A DNA stretch of 39,468 bases from contig JAJZSN010000020.1 of NCBI GenBank assembly GCA_021849745.1, positions 1 through 39,468 on the forward strand. Reading direction: 5' to 3'. Positions 15,647-23,698 of this stretch are shown here, in pieces; the stretch's first letter is position 1, and each line of letters begins with the position of its first letter. The translations under genes and the position numbers were made by a program. Origin of the DNA: Bacillota bacterium. Lineage in GTDB: Bacteria > Bacillota > GCA-003054495 > Carboxydocellales > JAJZSN01. A model generated the notes under the pieces. The model had not been told where the DNA came from. It saw nothing but the letters and a program-made list of their open reading frames with translations, and searched no databases.

Positions 15647-15670
15647 GAAAGATTGCTATAAACTAAAGTT

Positions 15671-15695
15671 GGCACTAAGCATTTTGCTTAGTGCC
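15671..15695. terminator. Hairpin after the repeat protein gene
   Basis: An 11-bp perfect stem GGCACTAAGCA/TGCTTAGTGCC with a 3-nt loop lies 25 bp beyond the stop codon. There is no clear T-run, so it is a probable but atypical terminator or an mRNA 3' stabiliser. Confidence 0.55.
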
Positions 15696-15702
15696 TATTA
15701 GT

Positions 15703-15774
15703 GTCGCTTTAGCAGTCAACATCTTCAAGGATACGGATAGTATCCCCGGATGGAGCAAAGAAGCCGTCGGCGTT
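15703..15774 (+). pseudogene. Fragment of an S-layer homology (SLH) domain gene
   Basis: The frame reads LAVNIFKDTDSIPGWSKEAV, which matches the start of an SLH repeat (F-x-D-x-x-x-x-PGW-x-x-x-AV). It lacks a start, the rest of the repeat and the neighbouring SLH repeats, and its end runs into the minus-strand regulator gene. It is most simply a scrap of an SLH-domain surface protein, left when the AT-rich block was inserted or when the gene decayed. Confidence 0.6.
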
Positions 15775-15787
15775 ACCTCAGTAGATT

Positions 15788-15988
15788 TTATCTGCTTTTT
15801 GGGCCAGCCCCATCTTCTTCTTTTTTCTCTACAACTTTGGCCGGCAGACGGCCTGCCCGCCGGGTGGCCTCCCGTAACAGAAACTCGATGTGAGCATTGA
15901 CGCTGCGAAGTTCATCGGCGGCCCAGTGTTCCAGCGCCTCATGCAATTTGGGGTCGATTCTTAAGGGGAAACTTTTCTTAGGAGGCAT
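15788..15988 (-). CDS. Ribbon-helix-helix (Arc-like) DNA-binding protein
   Basis: A 66-residue protein whose N-terminal part [19 protein letters not shown] is a ribbon-helix-helix pattern (basic beta strand, then LHEAL helix, then [14 protein letters not shown]). A charged tail follows. The start is ATG after GGGGAGAG, 15 bp after the SPFH gene stop, so the two form an operon. Small RHH proteins bind inverted repeats as dimers and usually repress their own operon. An inverted repeat overlapping the -35 and ribosome binding site of the SPFH gene is the likely target. Confidence 0.8.
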   Translation of the reverse strand: MPPKKSFPLRIDPKLHEALEHWAADELRSVNAHIEFLLREATRRAGRLPAKVVEKKEEDGAGPKSR

Positions 15989-16003
15989 ATGTCTCTCCCC
16001 CTG

Positions 16004-16846
16004 TTAATAGAGACTGCCTGTATTGATAACCGGTTGGGACGAACGGTCGGACACAATGGTTACCAGTAGGTTATTTATCATGGCCACTTTCCGTTCTTCA
16101 TCTAGTTCCACGATATTCTCCTGCTGAAGCTTGGCGATGGCCATCTGGGCCATGCCCACCGCGCCTTCTACAATTATCTGCCGGGCCGCCAGGATGGCTG
16201 AGGCCTGCTGGCGCTGCAGCATGGCACTGGCAATCTCTGTGGCATAGGCTAAGTGGGTTAACCTGGCCTCCATAACTTCTACCCCGGCCACCGACAGACG
16301 ATCCTGCAGCTCCCGTCCTAATTGGGCAGCCACTTCGTCGGCGTTGCCCCGGAGGGAATAGCCTCCTTCGTTATAGGTGTCATAAGGATATTTAGTAGCT
16401 ACATGGCGTAAGGCTGTTTCGCTTTGGATTTCTACGAATTTTTCATAATCATCTACATCGAATAAGGCTTTGGCCGAGTCGGTTACTTTGAAAACCACGA
16501 CAGCGGCAATCTCAATGGGATTACCTTCGACATCGTTGACTTTTAACTTAACGCTGTTAAAATTACGCACCCGCAGGGAAATCTTTTTACGAAGGGTTAG
16601 GGGTACGGTCAACCAGATGCCGCTTTCCCTAAGAGTACCCATGTAGCGGCCAAAAAAGATTGAGGCCAAGGCCTGATTGGGCTGGACAATAACGATACCG
16701 CTGGCTAACAGGGTAATGATAACCACCAAAATGCTTCCGGTGATAATCGCCTTGGTTATAAAAAGGTAAGCTGTGCTCCCGGTCAATGCTAGCAATAATA
16801 GAAGGGCAATAAAACCATTGATTTTCCAGGCCTGAATTTCTTTCAC
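16004..16846 (-). CDS. SPFH/Band 7 domain membrane protein
   Basis: A 280-residue protein. Two hydrophobic segments (about 10-30 and 34-53) precede the SPFH domain ([18 protein letters not shown] through [12 protein letters not shown]), followed by a helical, Ala/Gln-rich C-terminal part ([20 protein letters not shown]). It is distinct from the slipin at 3.1 kb. The start is GTG with AGGAGGAG upstream. SPFH proteins build membrane microdomains; the co-transcribed RHH regulator is a recurring neighbour of this subgroup (recollection). Molecular role unknown. Confidence 0.88.
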   Translation of the reverse strand: MKEIQAWKINGFIALLLLLALTGSTAYLFITKAIITGSILVVIITLLASGIVIVQPNQALASIFFGRYMGTLRESGIWLTVPLTLRKKISLRVRNFNSVKLKVNDVEGNPIEIAAVVVFKVTDSAKALFDVDDYEKFVEIQSETALRHVATKYPYDTYNEGGYSLRGNADEVAAQLGRELQDRLSVAGVEVMEARLTHLAYATEIASAMLQRQQASAILAARQIIVEGAVGMAQMAIAKLQQENIVELDEERKVAMINNLLVTIVSDRSSQPVINTGSLY

Positions 16847-16847
16847 T

Positions 16848-16910
16848 TGACACTCCTCCTCATACTATTTGGATATAATAATGATATCACATTAATATAG
16901 GGAGTGTCAA
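16848..16910 (-). promoter_or_regulatory. SPFH-RHH operon promoter with 10-bp inverted repeat
   Basis: On the minus strand TTGACA (-35) and TATCAT (-10) are 18 bp apart. The 10-mer TTGACACTCC at the -35 (16901-16910) recurs as an exact inverted copy GGAGTGTCAA at 16848-16857, overlapping the ribosome binding site and ending just before the GTG start. The transcript would carry only the second copy, so this is probably a DNA operator pair, with the co-encoded RHH protein as candidate binder. Confidence 0.6.
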
Positions 16911-16917
16911 CATTTTT

Positions 16918-18150
16918 TTACTCACTTCGCAGTGCCTCAATGGGGTCAAGGCGGGCCGCCTTGGTGGCCGGGTAAACCCCGAAAAAGATACCTACCAGTA
17001 AGGCAAATAACAGGGCAATGATTACCGCCGGAATGGATATCGCAGTATGGATAATAGGGAAAGCGGAGGGCAGCAGCTTAGCCCCGCTTATCCCGGCGGC
17101 TAAACCCAATAAGCCACCGATGATACTTAGAAATACCGATTCTATAAGAAATTGCACTAGAATATCCCTGCGGGTGGCCCCGATGGCCTTGCGCACCCCT
17201 ATTTCCCTGGTTCGCTCTGTCACTGAGACCAGCATGATGTTCATAATGCCAATCCCGCCTACCAGTAAGGAGATGGCGGCGATGCCCCCAAGACCGGCAG
17301 TTAATATGCTCAAGATATTGTTGATGGCATTGAGCATGTCCTGTTGTTTTAAAACCGTGAAATCCACTTCCCGGTGGTTTTTTAGTAAGGTTTGACGAAT
17401 TGTTTTTTCAAGGGGTTTGATGTCTTCGGCTGAAGTTGCTTTAACGGTTATCTGACTGATGTTCTTTTCCTTTTGGCGAGCAATTACTTCAGTTATGGGC
17501 AGATAAATCTTAACATTAAGGTCTTCACCACTAGGTCCCATGTTTTCAGGTTTCTTGTACTTTAATACTCCTACCACTTTATAATCTTTACCGTTTAATT
17601 TAAAGGTTTTGCCAAGGGAGTTCCGGCCCTTGAAAAGCTCTTTATTGGCCTGGTCTCCGATGACAGCCACCCTGGCTTTGTCCAGGCGTTCTTTTTTGGT
17701 AAAAAAACTTCCGTATCTTAATTCCAGGTTGGAGATATGAAAGGAATCCTCATCCACTCCGGTGGTGGAGACGAAGATTTTCAATTCATCCAGCCGGTCC
17801 ACGGCATTATAGAATCCGGTAACGGCGGCAATATTCTTCCGGCCCTTCAAGGCTAAGACATCATCATAGGTCAAAGTGTTTTGACCAGGGCCCATGCCGT
17901 CGGAACGAACCCCCAGCTTGCTTTTCCCATTTCGATGGCCAATATCCACCTTGCCGGGGAAAACGTAAAGGAGATTAGCCCCGAGGGATTCCACTTGAGA
18001 GGTGACCTGCCTTTTGATACCTTCCCCGATGGAAGTGAGCATTATCACCGAAAAGATGCCGATGATAATCCCCAACATGGTCAGGAAACTACGCAATTTA
18101 TTATGGAACAAGGATTTAACACTACTGCGAAAGTTTTCGCGAATTTTCAT
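16918..18150 (-). CDS. MacB/FtsX-type ABC transporter permease
   Basis: A 410-residue permease with one N-terminal membrane segment (about 20-42), a ~220-residue extracytoplasmic MacB-like core and three C-terminal segments. The conserved cytoplasmic loop SVTERTREIGVRKAIGAT lies near residue 315. Such type VII ABC proteins move substrates on the outer side by mechanotransmission (antibiotic, peptide or lipoprotein export). Its start overlaps the ATPase stop as ATGA. No membrane-fusion (MacA-like) subunit is encoded, which is usual for two-gene Gram-positive versions. The substrate is unknown. Confidence 0.92.
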   Translation of the reverse strand: MKIRENFRSSVKSLFHNKLRSFLTMLGIIIGIFSVIMLTSIGEGIKRQVTSQVESLGANLLYVFPGKVDIGHRNGKSKLGVRSDGMGPGQNTLTYDDVLALKGRKNIAAVTGFYNAVDRLDELKIFVSTTGVDEDSFHISNLELRYGSFFTKKERLDKARVAVIGDQANKELFKGRNSLGKTFKLNGKDYKVVGVLKYKKPENMGPSGEDLNVKIYLPITEVIARQKEKNISQITVKATSAEDIKPLEKTIRQTLLKNHREVDFTVLKQQDMLNAINNILSILTAGLGGIAAISLLVGGIGIMNIMLVSVTERTREIGVRKAIGATRRDILVQFLIESVFLSIIGGLLGLAAGISGAKLLPSAFPIIHTAISIPAVIIALLFALLVGIFFGVYPATKAARLDPIEALRSE

Positions 18151-18821
18151 TGGGGAACCTCCTGGACGATGCCGTCCTTGATGTTAATAATTCGGTTGGC
18201 CTGACCGGCGATTTCTAAGTCGTGGGTGACTACCACGATGGTTTTTCCTTTTTGGTTGAGGTCTTTGAAAATGTCCAGGACTTCCCGGCCTGTTTTGGAG
18301 TCCAGACTCCCGGTGGGTTCGTCGGCCAGGATGATAGAGGGGGTATTGACTATGGCCCTGGCGATGGCCACCCTTTGTTTTTGGCCCCCCGATAACTGGT
18401 TGGGTCTATGTTTCAGCCTGTCTTCCAGGCCCAGGGCTGCCAAGGCATTCCTGGCCTTATCCCTGGCTGTTCGGGGAGACACCTTGCTGTAAAGGGCCGC
18501 CAGTTCCACGTTTTCTAAAGCGGTGTACTGGGGTAAGAGATTGAAGGATTGAAAAACAAAGCCGATATGTTTGTTTCTGATACCGGCCAGTTTATAATCA
18601 TTCAGTTTACTGATGTCCTCCCCGGCCAGTTGATAGCTACCCCGGCTGGGCCGGTCCAGGCAGCCGATGATATTCATCAGGGTCGACTTGCCCGACCCGG
18701 AGGGACCGGTGATGGCCACGAATTCGCCGTCTTTAACCGAGATGTTGACATCTTTTAATACTTCGGTGATTTCGTCGCCATTTTGATAGCTTTTATATAG
18801 GGATTGTATATTGATGGCCAT
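18147..18821 (-). CDS. LolD/MacB-type ABC transporter ATPase
   Basis: A 224-residue ATPase with Walker A GPSGSGKST, Q-loop VFQSFNLL, signature LSGGQKQR, Walker B IILADEPTG and switch His in VVVTHD. The ATG at 18821 follows AAAGGAG at 7-bp spacing; an upstream in-frame ATG would add 33 residues absent from the family. It forms a two-gene operon with the downstream permease. Confidence 0.94.
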   Translation of the reverse strand: MAINIQSLYKSYQNGDEITEVLKDVNISVKDGEFVAITGPSGSGKSTLMNIIGCLDRPSRGSYQLAGEDISKLNDYKLAGIRNKHIGFVFQSFNLLPQYTALENVELAALYSKVSPRTARDKARNALAALGLEDRLKHRPNQLSGGQKQRVAIARAIVNTPSIILADEPTGSLDSKTGREVLDIFKDLNQKGKTIVVVTHDLEIAGQANRIINIKDGIVQEVPQ

Positions 18822-18937
18822 AATAATGCTCCTTTGTAGGTGGTATAAGCCGCTTTTAGTGTTTTCAATGGGTTGATAAAATATTACATGACCCCGAAAA
18901 TCAACAAAGGAAATTTCCACAATTTTACGGAAGAGTC

Positions 18938-18966
18938 TTTACGTGCAAACTCATGTTTGGTATAAT
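18938..18966 (+). promoter_or_regulatory. Promoter upstream of the HD-domain gene remnant
   Basis: TTTACG and TATAAT are separated by exactly 17 bp, about 95 bp before the ATG. A good housekeeping promoter is thus still present in front of a broken gene and its ywgA-like partner. Confidence 0.6.
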
Positions 18967-19060
18967 ATAGAAGTAGAAGGTTTTATGAAGTTGTTTAAGT
19001 TTGCAGGATATACGAAAAGTATTATTGAATACCATTTAAGTACAGATACCGAAAGGAAAG

Positions 19061-20154
19061 ATGATGGCAAAACATGTAACAGAAATTCGTGACCCCATTC
19101 ATATATTTATCAAACTTGATTCCGATGAACTTAAAGTGCTTAATTCCCGTCCGTTTCAACGTTTACGGCATATTCATCAACTGGCCATGACTTATTTGGT
19201 TTATCCGGGGGCAACCCATAGGCGGTTTGAGCACTCTTTAGGGGTAATGGAACTTGCCGGACGAGTTTATGATATTGTTACTGATAAATCAAACATTAAT
19301 GAAAAGATAAAAGATCTTATTCCTCAATTAGGACGGGAAGATGAGCGAAGGTATTGGCGGCGGGTGCTAAGAATAGCGGCTCTATGCCATGATATGGGTC
19401 ATTTGCCTTTTTCCCATGCCGCTGAAAAAGAATGGACTATCTTTTAAGAGATTCTCACCATGCGGGAGTAGCTTACGGTAAGTTTGACTATTTTCGGTTA
19501 ATTGACACTTTGCGTATTTTGCCAAGGGAAGAAGGAGGTTCTATTGAACCGGCATTAGGTGTGGAGGAGGGTGGACTCCATTCGGCGGAGGCGTTACTTC
19601 TGGCCCGTTATTTTATGTATACCCAATTGTACTTTCATCCAGTTAGAAGAATCTACGATCATCACCTGAAAGATTTTCTAGCGGAATGGTTACCTTCTGG
19701 AAGGTTTAGTATCAATATTGAAGATTTGTTGAATATTACTGATAACGAAGTTACATCTGCCATGCTAAAGGCTGCTCGGGAGACACATAGTTTGGGTCAT
19801 CATGCGGCAAGCAGTATTATAAATCGCCAACATTTTAGGGTAATCTACCAACGGAATCCGGAAGACATTATTAAAAACTTGAAAGCTGCGGAAATTGTTT
19901 ACGATGTTTTAAAGGAAAGATACGGAGAAGGCTTGGTTAAATTTGATACTTACAAACAAAAGGGAAGTGGACCTAATTTCCCTGTACTGGTAAGGGATGG
20001 ACGGATTATTTCTTCTTTGGCTACGTCGGAAACACTAAAGAATCTGCCTGTTGTTGCTATTGATTTTGTTTTTATTTCTCCCGAATATCGACAGGAAGCG
20101 CAAAAATGGCTGGAGAGCAATTTAGAATCAATCATTAGGGTTAAGGAAGTATGA
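19061..20154 (+). pseudogene. YwfO-like HD-domain phosphohydrolase, broken by an internal deletion
   Basis: The first part (19061-19447) has the dNTPase/SAMHD1-like start: RDPIHIFIKL, RPFQRLRHIHQLAM, the metal His in RRFEHSLGV and the HD pair in CHDMGHLPFSHAAEKE. It then shifts to WTIF and a stop. The second frame (from 19432) resumes at MDYLLRDSHHAGVAYG, which in intact homologues lies ~65 residues further on. So ~65 codons are missing, with a frameshift. Homologues such as B. subtilis YwfO are dNTP triphosphohydrolases. The second frame runs 240 codons without a stop, so decay looks recent or the C-terminal part may still be translated. Confidence 0.8.
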
Positions 20155-20155
20155 T

Positions 20156-20698
20156 ATGGAAAGGTTTCAAAAAAACGTAGTTATAATTTCATTGATAGAA
20201 ATCTTAAAAGAAAAAGGTAGTTGGTGTGGGGAAACCCATATTCAGAAATCTACTTATTTTCTTCAAGAATTATTAGAAGTACCTTTGGACTTTGAGTTTA
20301 TTTTATATAAACATGGTCCTTATTCTTTTGCGTTAACTGATGAACTTACGGCAATGCGGGCCGATGGACTTATTAAACTTGTACCTCAACCCTATCCTTT
20401 TGGCCCTTCTTTATTACCGAGTGATTCAAGCAAAGCATTAAAAAGAATGTATAGAGAAGCTCTTGAGAAATATTATAATAAAGTTATTTATATAGCTGAA
20501 AAACTTGGGGATACTGGGGTTGCTTCTTTAGAAAGGCTTGCTACTGCTTTATATGTTACACTTGAGGATGAAATGAAAGATGTTAAATCAAGGGCCGACC
20601 GGATTCACCGACTGAAACCTCATGTTTCAGTAGAAGAAGCTCTTGAGGCTGTAATAATTGTAGATAAAATTCGACAAGAGTCAAAAGAAGTTATATGA
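20156..20698 (+). CDS. ywgA: YwgA-like protein
   Basis: A 180-residue soluble protein beginning two bases after the HD gene stop, so translation is probably coupled. The pattern SLIEILKEKGSWCGETHIQK and FEFILYKHGPYSFALTDEL resembles B. subtilis YwgA, which also follows the HD-hydrolase gene ywfO. The family looks like a winged-helix, SocA-like fold with a K-H-G-P-Y-S turn. Function is not established. It remains intact although its partner is broken. Family assignment is from memory of gene order and motif. Confidence 0.65.
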   Translation: MERFQKNVVIISLIEILKEKGSWCGETHIQKSTYFLQELLEVPLDFEFILYKHGPYSFALTDELTAMRADGLIKLVPQPYPFGPSLLPSDSSKALKRMYREALEKYYNKVIYIAEKLGDTGVASLERLATALYVTLEDEMKDVKSRADRIHRLKPHVSVEEALEAVIIVDKIRQESKEVI

Positions 20699-20835
20699 GT
20701 TAAGTGTTAAAATTATTTTTATTCACAGATGGTTAAGGATTCTGTAATCATCTTTTTTGTTTACTGTACAAACATCTGTTTCCAGTAGTTAGCTTATGGT
20801 AATATAAATATATAATAAATCACGGGGTGGAATCA

Positions 20836-22962
20836 TTGCTACATAAGGCCGAGGAAACCTTAAGAAAATATTACGGTTATCCCTCCTTCAGAGAGGGTCA
20901 AGGGAATATAATTAACAGCATTTTGACAGGTCGAGACACCCTGGGTATCATGCCCACCGGGGGAGGCAAATCCGTTTGTTTTCAGATTCCCGCCCTGTTG
21001 TTACCGGGCCTCACCCTGGTCATCTCACCCTTGATTTCCTTGATGAAAGACCAGATTGATGCCCTGAACAGTTTAGGGATACCGGCTGCCTTCATCAATA
21101 GTTCATTAGACCGGCGGCAGGTGGAAGAAAGAATTAGAGAAGCCCTGAAGGGCAAATATAAACTTCTGTATCTGGCCCCTGAGAGGCTGGAGACCCCGCA
21201 GTTCCGGGCGGCTCTTAAGTCCATGAATATTTCTTTGCTGGCCATCGATGAAGCCCATTGTGTCTCCCAGTGGGGACATGATTTCCGGCCCAGCTATCGA
21301 GCCATCGGCCCATTTATTAAAGAACTGGTCAAACGGCCTATTGTGGCGGCATTTACTGCAACTGCCACCGAGGAAGTGACCCAGGACATTATCCACCTTT
21401 TAGCATTGGATAACCCTAAGGTTTATGTCACTGGGTTTAACCGGGAGAACCTATCCTTTGGGGTAATCCGCAACCAGGATAAAAAGGATTTTCTGTTAAG
21501 CTATCTATCCGATAATCGGGATCAGGCGGGGATAATCTATGCTGCCACCAGAAAAGAGGTGGAACAGCTTCATGCCTTTCTGTGTAAAAAAGGGTATTCT
21601 ACCGGTAAGTATCACGCCGGATTGAGGGATGAGGAACGGAGCGCAAGCCAAGAAGCTTTCCTATATGACGATATCCGTATCATGGTGGCAACCAATGCTT
21701 TCGGCATGGGTATCGACAAGTCCAATGTCCGGTATGTGATTCATTACAACATGCCCAAAAACATGGAGGCCTATTACCAGGAAGCCGGCCGGGCCGGTCG
21801 GGACGGCGACTCCGGGGAGTGTATCCTGCTTTTTGGCCCCCAGGACATTCAACTACAAAAGTTCTTAATCGAGCAATCAATTTCCTCACCGGAGAGGAAA
21901 AGCAACGAATATAAAAAACTACAGGTAATGGTGGATTACTGTCATACCCCCAAGTGTTTGCGCAAGTTTATTCTAGACTACTTCGGGGATGTGGATGTCC
22001 CGGAAGAATGCGGTAACTGCGGTACTTGTAACGATAAGAGCGAACTTACCGATATCACTGTGGAAGCCCAAAAAATCTTTTCCTGCATCTTACGGATAAA
22101 AGAACAGTACGGTAGTTCCCTAGTGGCTGATGTTCTGAAGGGTTCCCAGAATAAAAAAATTACCCAGTTGGGATTTAACCGCTTGACTACTTATGGGTTG
22201 ATGAAGGATTATACGGCCAAGGAGATAAAAGACCTTATCAATGTGCTGATTTCCGACGGGTTTATCCGCATGACGGAAGGTCAGTATCCGGTATTGAAAT
22301 TGCAGCCCAGGGCTATCGAGGTACTGAAGGGTGAGGAAAAAGTGTGGCAAAAAGTACAACCAAGACAGCAAAAAGCCGCCGCAAACAACGCCCTTTTCGA
22401 ACTGCTCCGTCAATTGCGCAAGGAGATTTCCCAAATTGAAAAGATTCCCCCTTACGTCATCTTTCCCGACAGCACCCTACAGGAAATGTGCCGGTATTAC
22501 CCTCAAGACCGGGCCGCTATGCTTTCCATCAAGGGCATGGGAGAGGTTAAATTCGAAAGGTACGGCAACCGGTTTTTGGAGCTGATTCAAAGGTATGCTG
22601 AGGAAAAAGGTGTTCCTGCCCACAGTGTACCGGCTAGCTCTCCTCAACCCAAGGAACTGCCCAGTCATGTAATAACTTTGAACATGTACCGGGAGGGTAA
22701 ATCCTTCCAGGATATAGCTAGAGAAAGAAACCTAAAACCTGTTACCCTTCAGGATCATATTATCCGCTGTGGTCTGGAAGGCCATGAGGTGGAGTGGGAT
22801 GATTTTATCCCTGAGGGGTTTGAGGAACTGATTTTAGCCAAGATTAAGGAATTGGGGGCGGAGAAGTTAAAACCCATTAAGGAAGAAATGCCTGATGAGG
22901 TTGATTATATGGCGATTAAAGCGGTGTTAAGTAAATATAGGCTGCAGGCTTGGCCCTTCTAG
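20836..22962 (+). CDS. recQ: RecQ-family ATP-dependent DNA helicase
   Basis: About 708 residues from the TTG at 20836, which has GGGGTGG correctly spaced; a GTG at 20827 is the alternative. It has Walker A MPTGGGKS, DEAH in LLAIDEAHCVSQWGHDFRPS and motif VI region QEAGRAGRDG. The zinc-binding RecQ-C cluster is C-x3-C followed later by CGNCGTC. An HRDC domain lies around residues 515-590, and a C-terminal HTH-like segment (KSFQDIARERNLKPVTLQDH) is the RecQ HTH_40 type. It unwinds 3'-5' in recombination and repair. The last few residues (QAWPF) abut a deletion junction with a phosphatase remnant, so its native tail may have been replaced. Confidence 0.93.
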   Translation: MLHKAEETLRKYYGYPSFREGQGNIINSILTGRDTLGIMPTGGGKSVCFQIPALLLPGLTLVISPLISLMKDQIDALNSLGIPAAFINSSLDRRQVEERIREALKGKYKLLYLAPERLETPQFRAALKSMNISLLAIDEAHCVSQWGHDFRPSYRAIGPFIKELVKRPIVAAFTATATEEVTQDIIHLLALDNPKVYVTGFNRENLSFGVIRNQDKKDFLLSYLSDNRDQAGIIYAATRKEVEQLHAFLCKKGYSTGKYHAGLRDEERSASQEAFLYDDIRIMVATNAFGMGIDKSNVRYVIHYNMPKNMEAYYQEAGRAGRDGDSGECILLFGPQDIQLQKFLIEQSISSPERKSNEYKKLQVMVDYCHTPKCLRKFILDYFGDVDVPEECGNCGTCNDKSELTDITVEAQKIFSCILRIKEQYGSSLVADVLKGSQNKKITQLGFNRLTTYGLMKDYTAKEIKDLINVLISDGFIRMTEGQYPVLKLQPRAIEVLKGEEKVWQKVQPRQQKAAANNALFELLRQLRKEISQIEKIPPYVIFPDSTLQEMCRYYPQDRAAMLSIKGMGEVKFERYGNRFLELIQRYAEEKGVPAHSVPASSPQPKELPSHVITLNMYREGKSFQDIARERNLKPVTLQDHIIRCGLEGHEVEWDDFIPEGFEELILAKIKELGAEKLKPIKEEMPDEVDYMAIKAVLSKYRLQAWPF

Positions 22963-23537
22963 AGAAAAAAGGTAAGAAGGAAGGGTTTTTCCTGATGGTA
23001 GAAGGGGGTCGGATTGACCACGTAGCCCATGCTAATGATCCTGCAGGTACTATCGGTGATACTTTTGCCTTTGATAATGCCGTGAAAGTAGCTCTTGATT
23101 ATGCCAAAAAAGATAAAGATACCTTAGTAGTGGTGGTGGCTGACCACGAAACCGGCGGACTAACCATTGGTGCCGGTGGTGAAGACGTTAAGGCCGATAT
23201 AACCTTGCTGAGCAGGTTGACCAAAACAGCCGAGTTCATGGGTAAACAAATTAAGGCTGACGGTTCCAATATTGATGCGGTATTTGCCCAGTATGCCGGT
23301 ATCAACGATTTGTCTGCTGCGGAGCGCACCGGTATTCAATCTGCATCCAAAAAGGCTCTGGCTGTGGCTAATGTAATCAGCGCCCGGGCCGGAATCAAGT
23401 TTGCCAGTACAGGTCATACCGGTGTAACCGTGCCGGTGATGGCTGTGGGTGATAAGGAACATGAATTCACCGGTCTCCTGGATAATACTGAAATACCTAA
23501 GATTATTGCCGAGGCAATGGATTTGGACTTAAATTAA
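22941..23537 (+). pseudogene. Alkaline phosphatase, C-terminal remnant
   Basis: The frame encodes the last ~195 residues of a PhoA-type alkaline phosphatase. The metal-site motifs EGGRIDHVAHAND and VVADHETGG are present, and the final His lies in STGHTGVTVPVMAVG. Everything before this is missing, including the catalytic serine and the signal peptide (roughly 300 residues). The frame emerges directly from the end of recQ with no promoter or ribosome binding site, so a deletion joined the recQ tail to the phosphatase interior. The product would be inactive. Confidence 0.88.
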
Positions 23538-23550
23538 CATAGAAAGCTGT

Positions 23551-23605
23551 AAAAAGGGATAGCCCCTCAAGTAATTGAATTTACTGTAGCGGGCTATCTC
23601 TTTTT
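23551..23605. terminator. Bidirectional terminator
   Basis: The stem AAAAAGGGATAGCCC/GGGCTATCTCTTTTT is near-perfect, with an inner AGTAA/TTACT helix. It serves the phosphatase remnant on the plus strand and the beta-propeller gene on the minus strand. Confidence 0.85.
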
Positions 23606-23698
23606 ATTAGGTGTGTTAAACCGGAAGGGGGAATTCCCTCTTAGCATATCTTACTTTCCCAGAACTTGAAGGAGGGCTGAAAGTAAAATTCTATTTTT

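Noticed and set aside
18822..18920. 33-residue N-terminal extension of the ABC ATPase
   Set aside because: The family begins at MAINIQSLYKSY, and the ATG at 18821 has an AAAGGAG site at good spacing.
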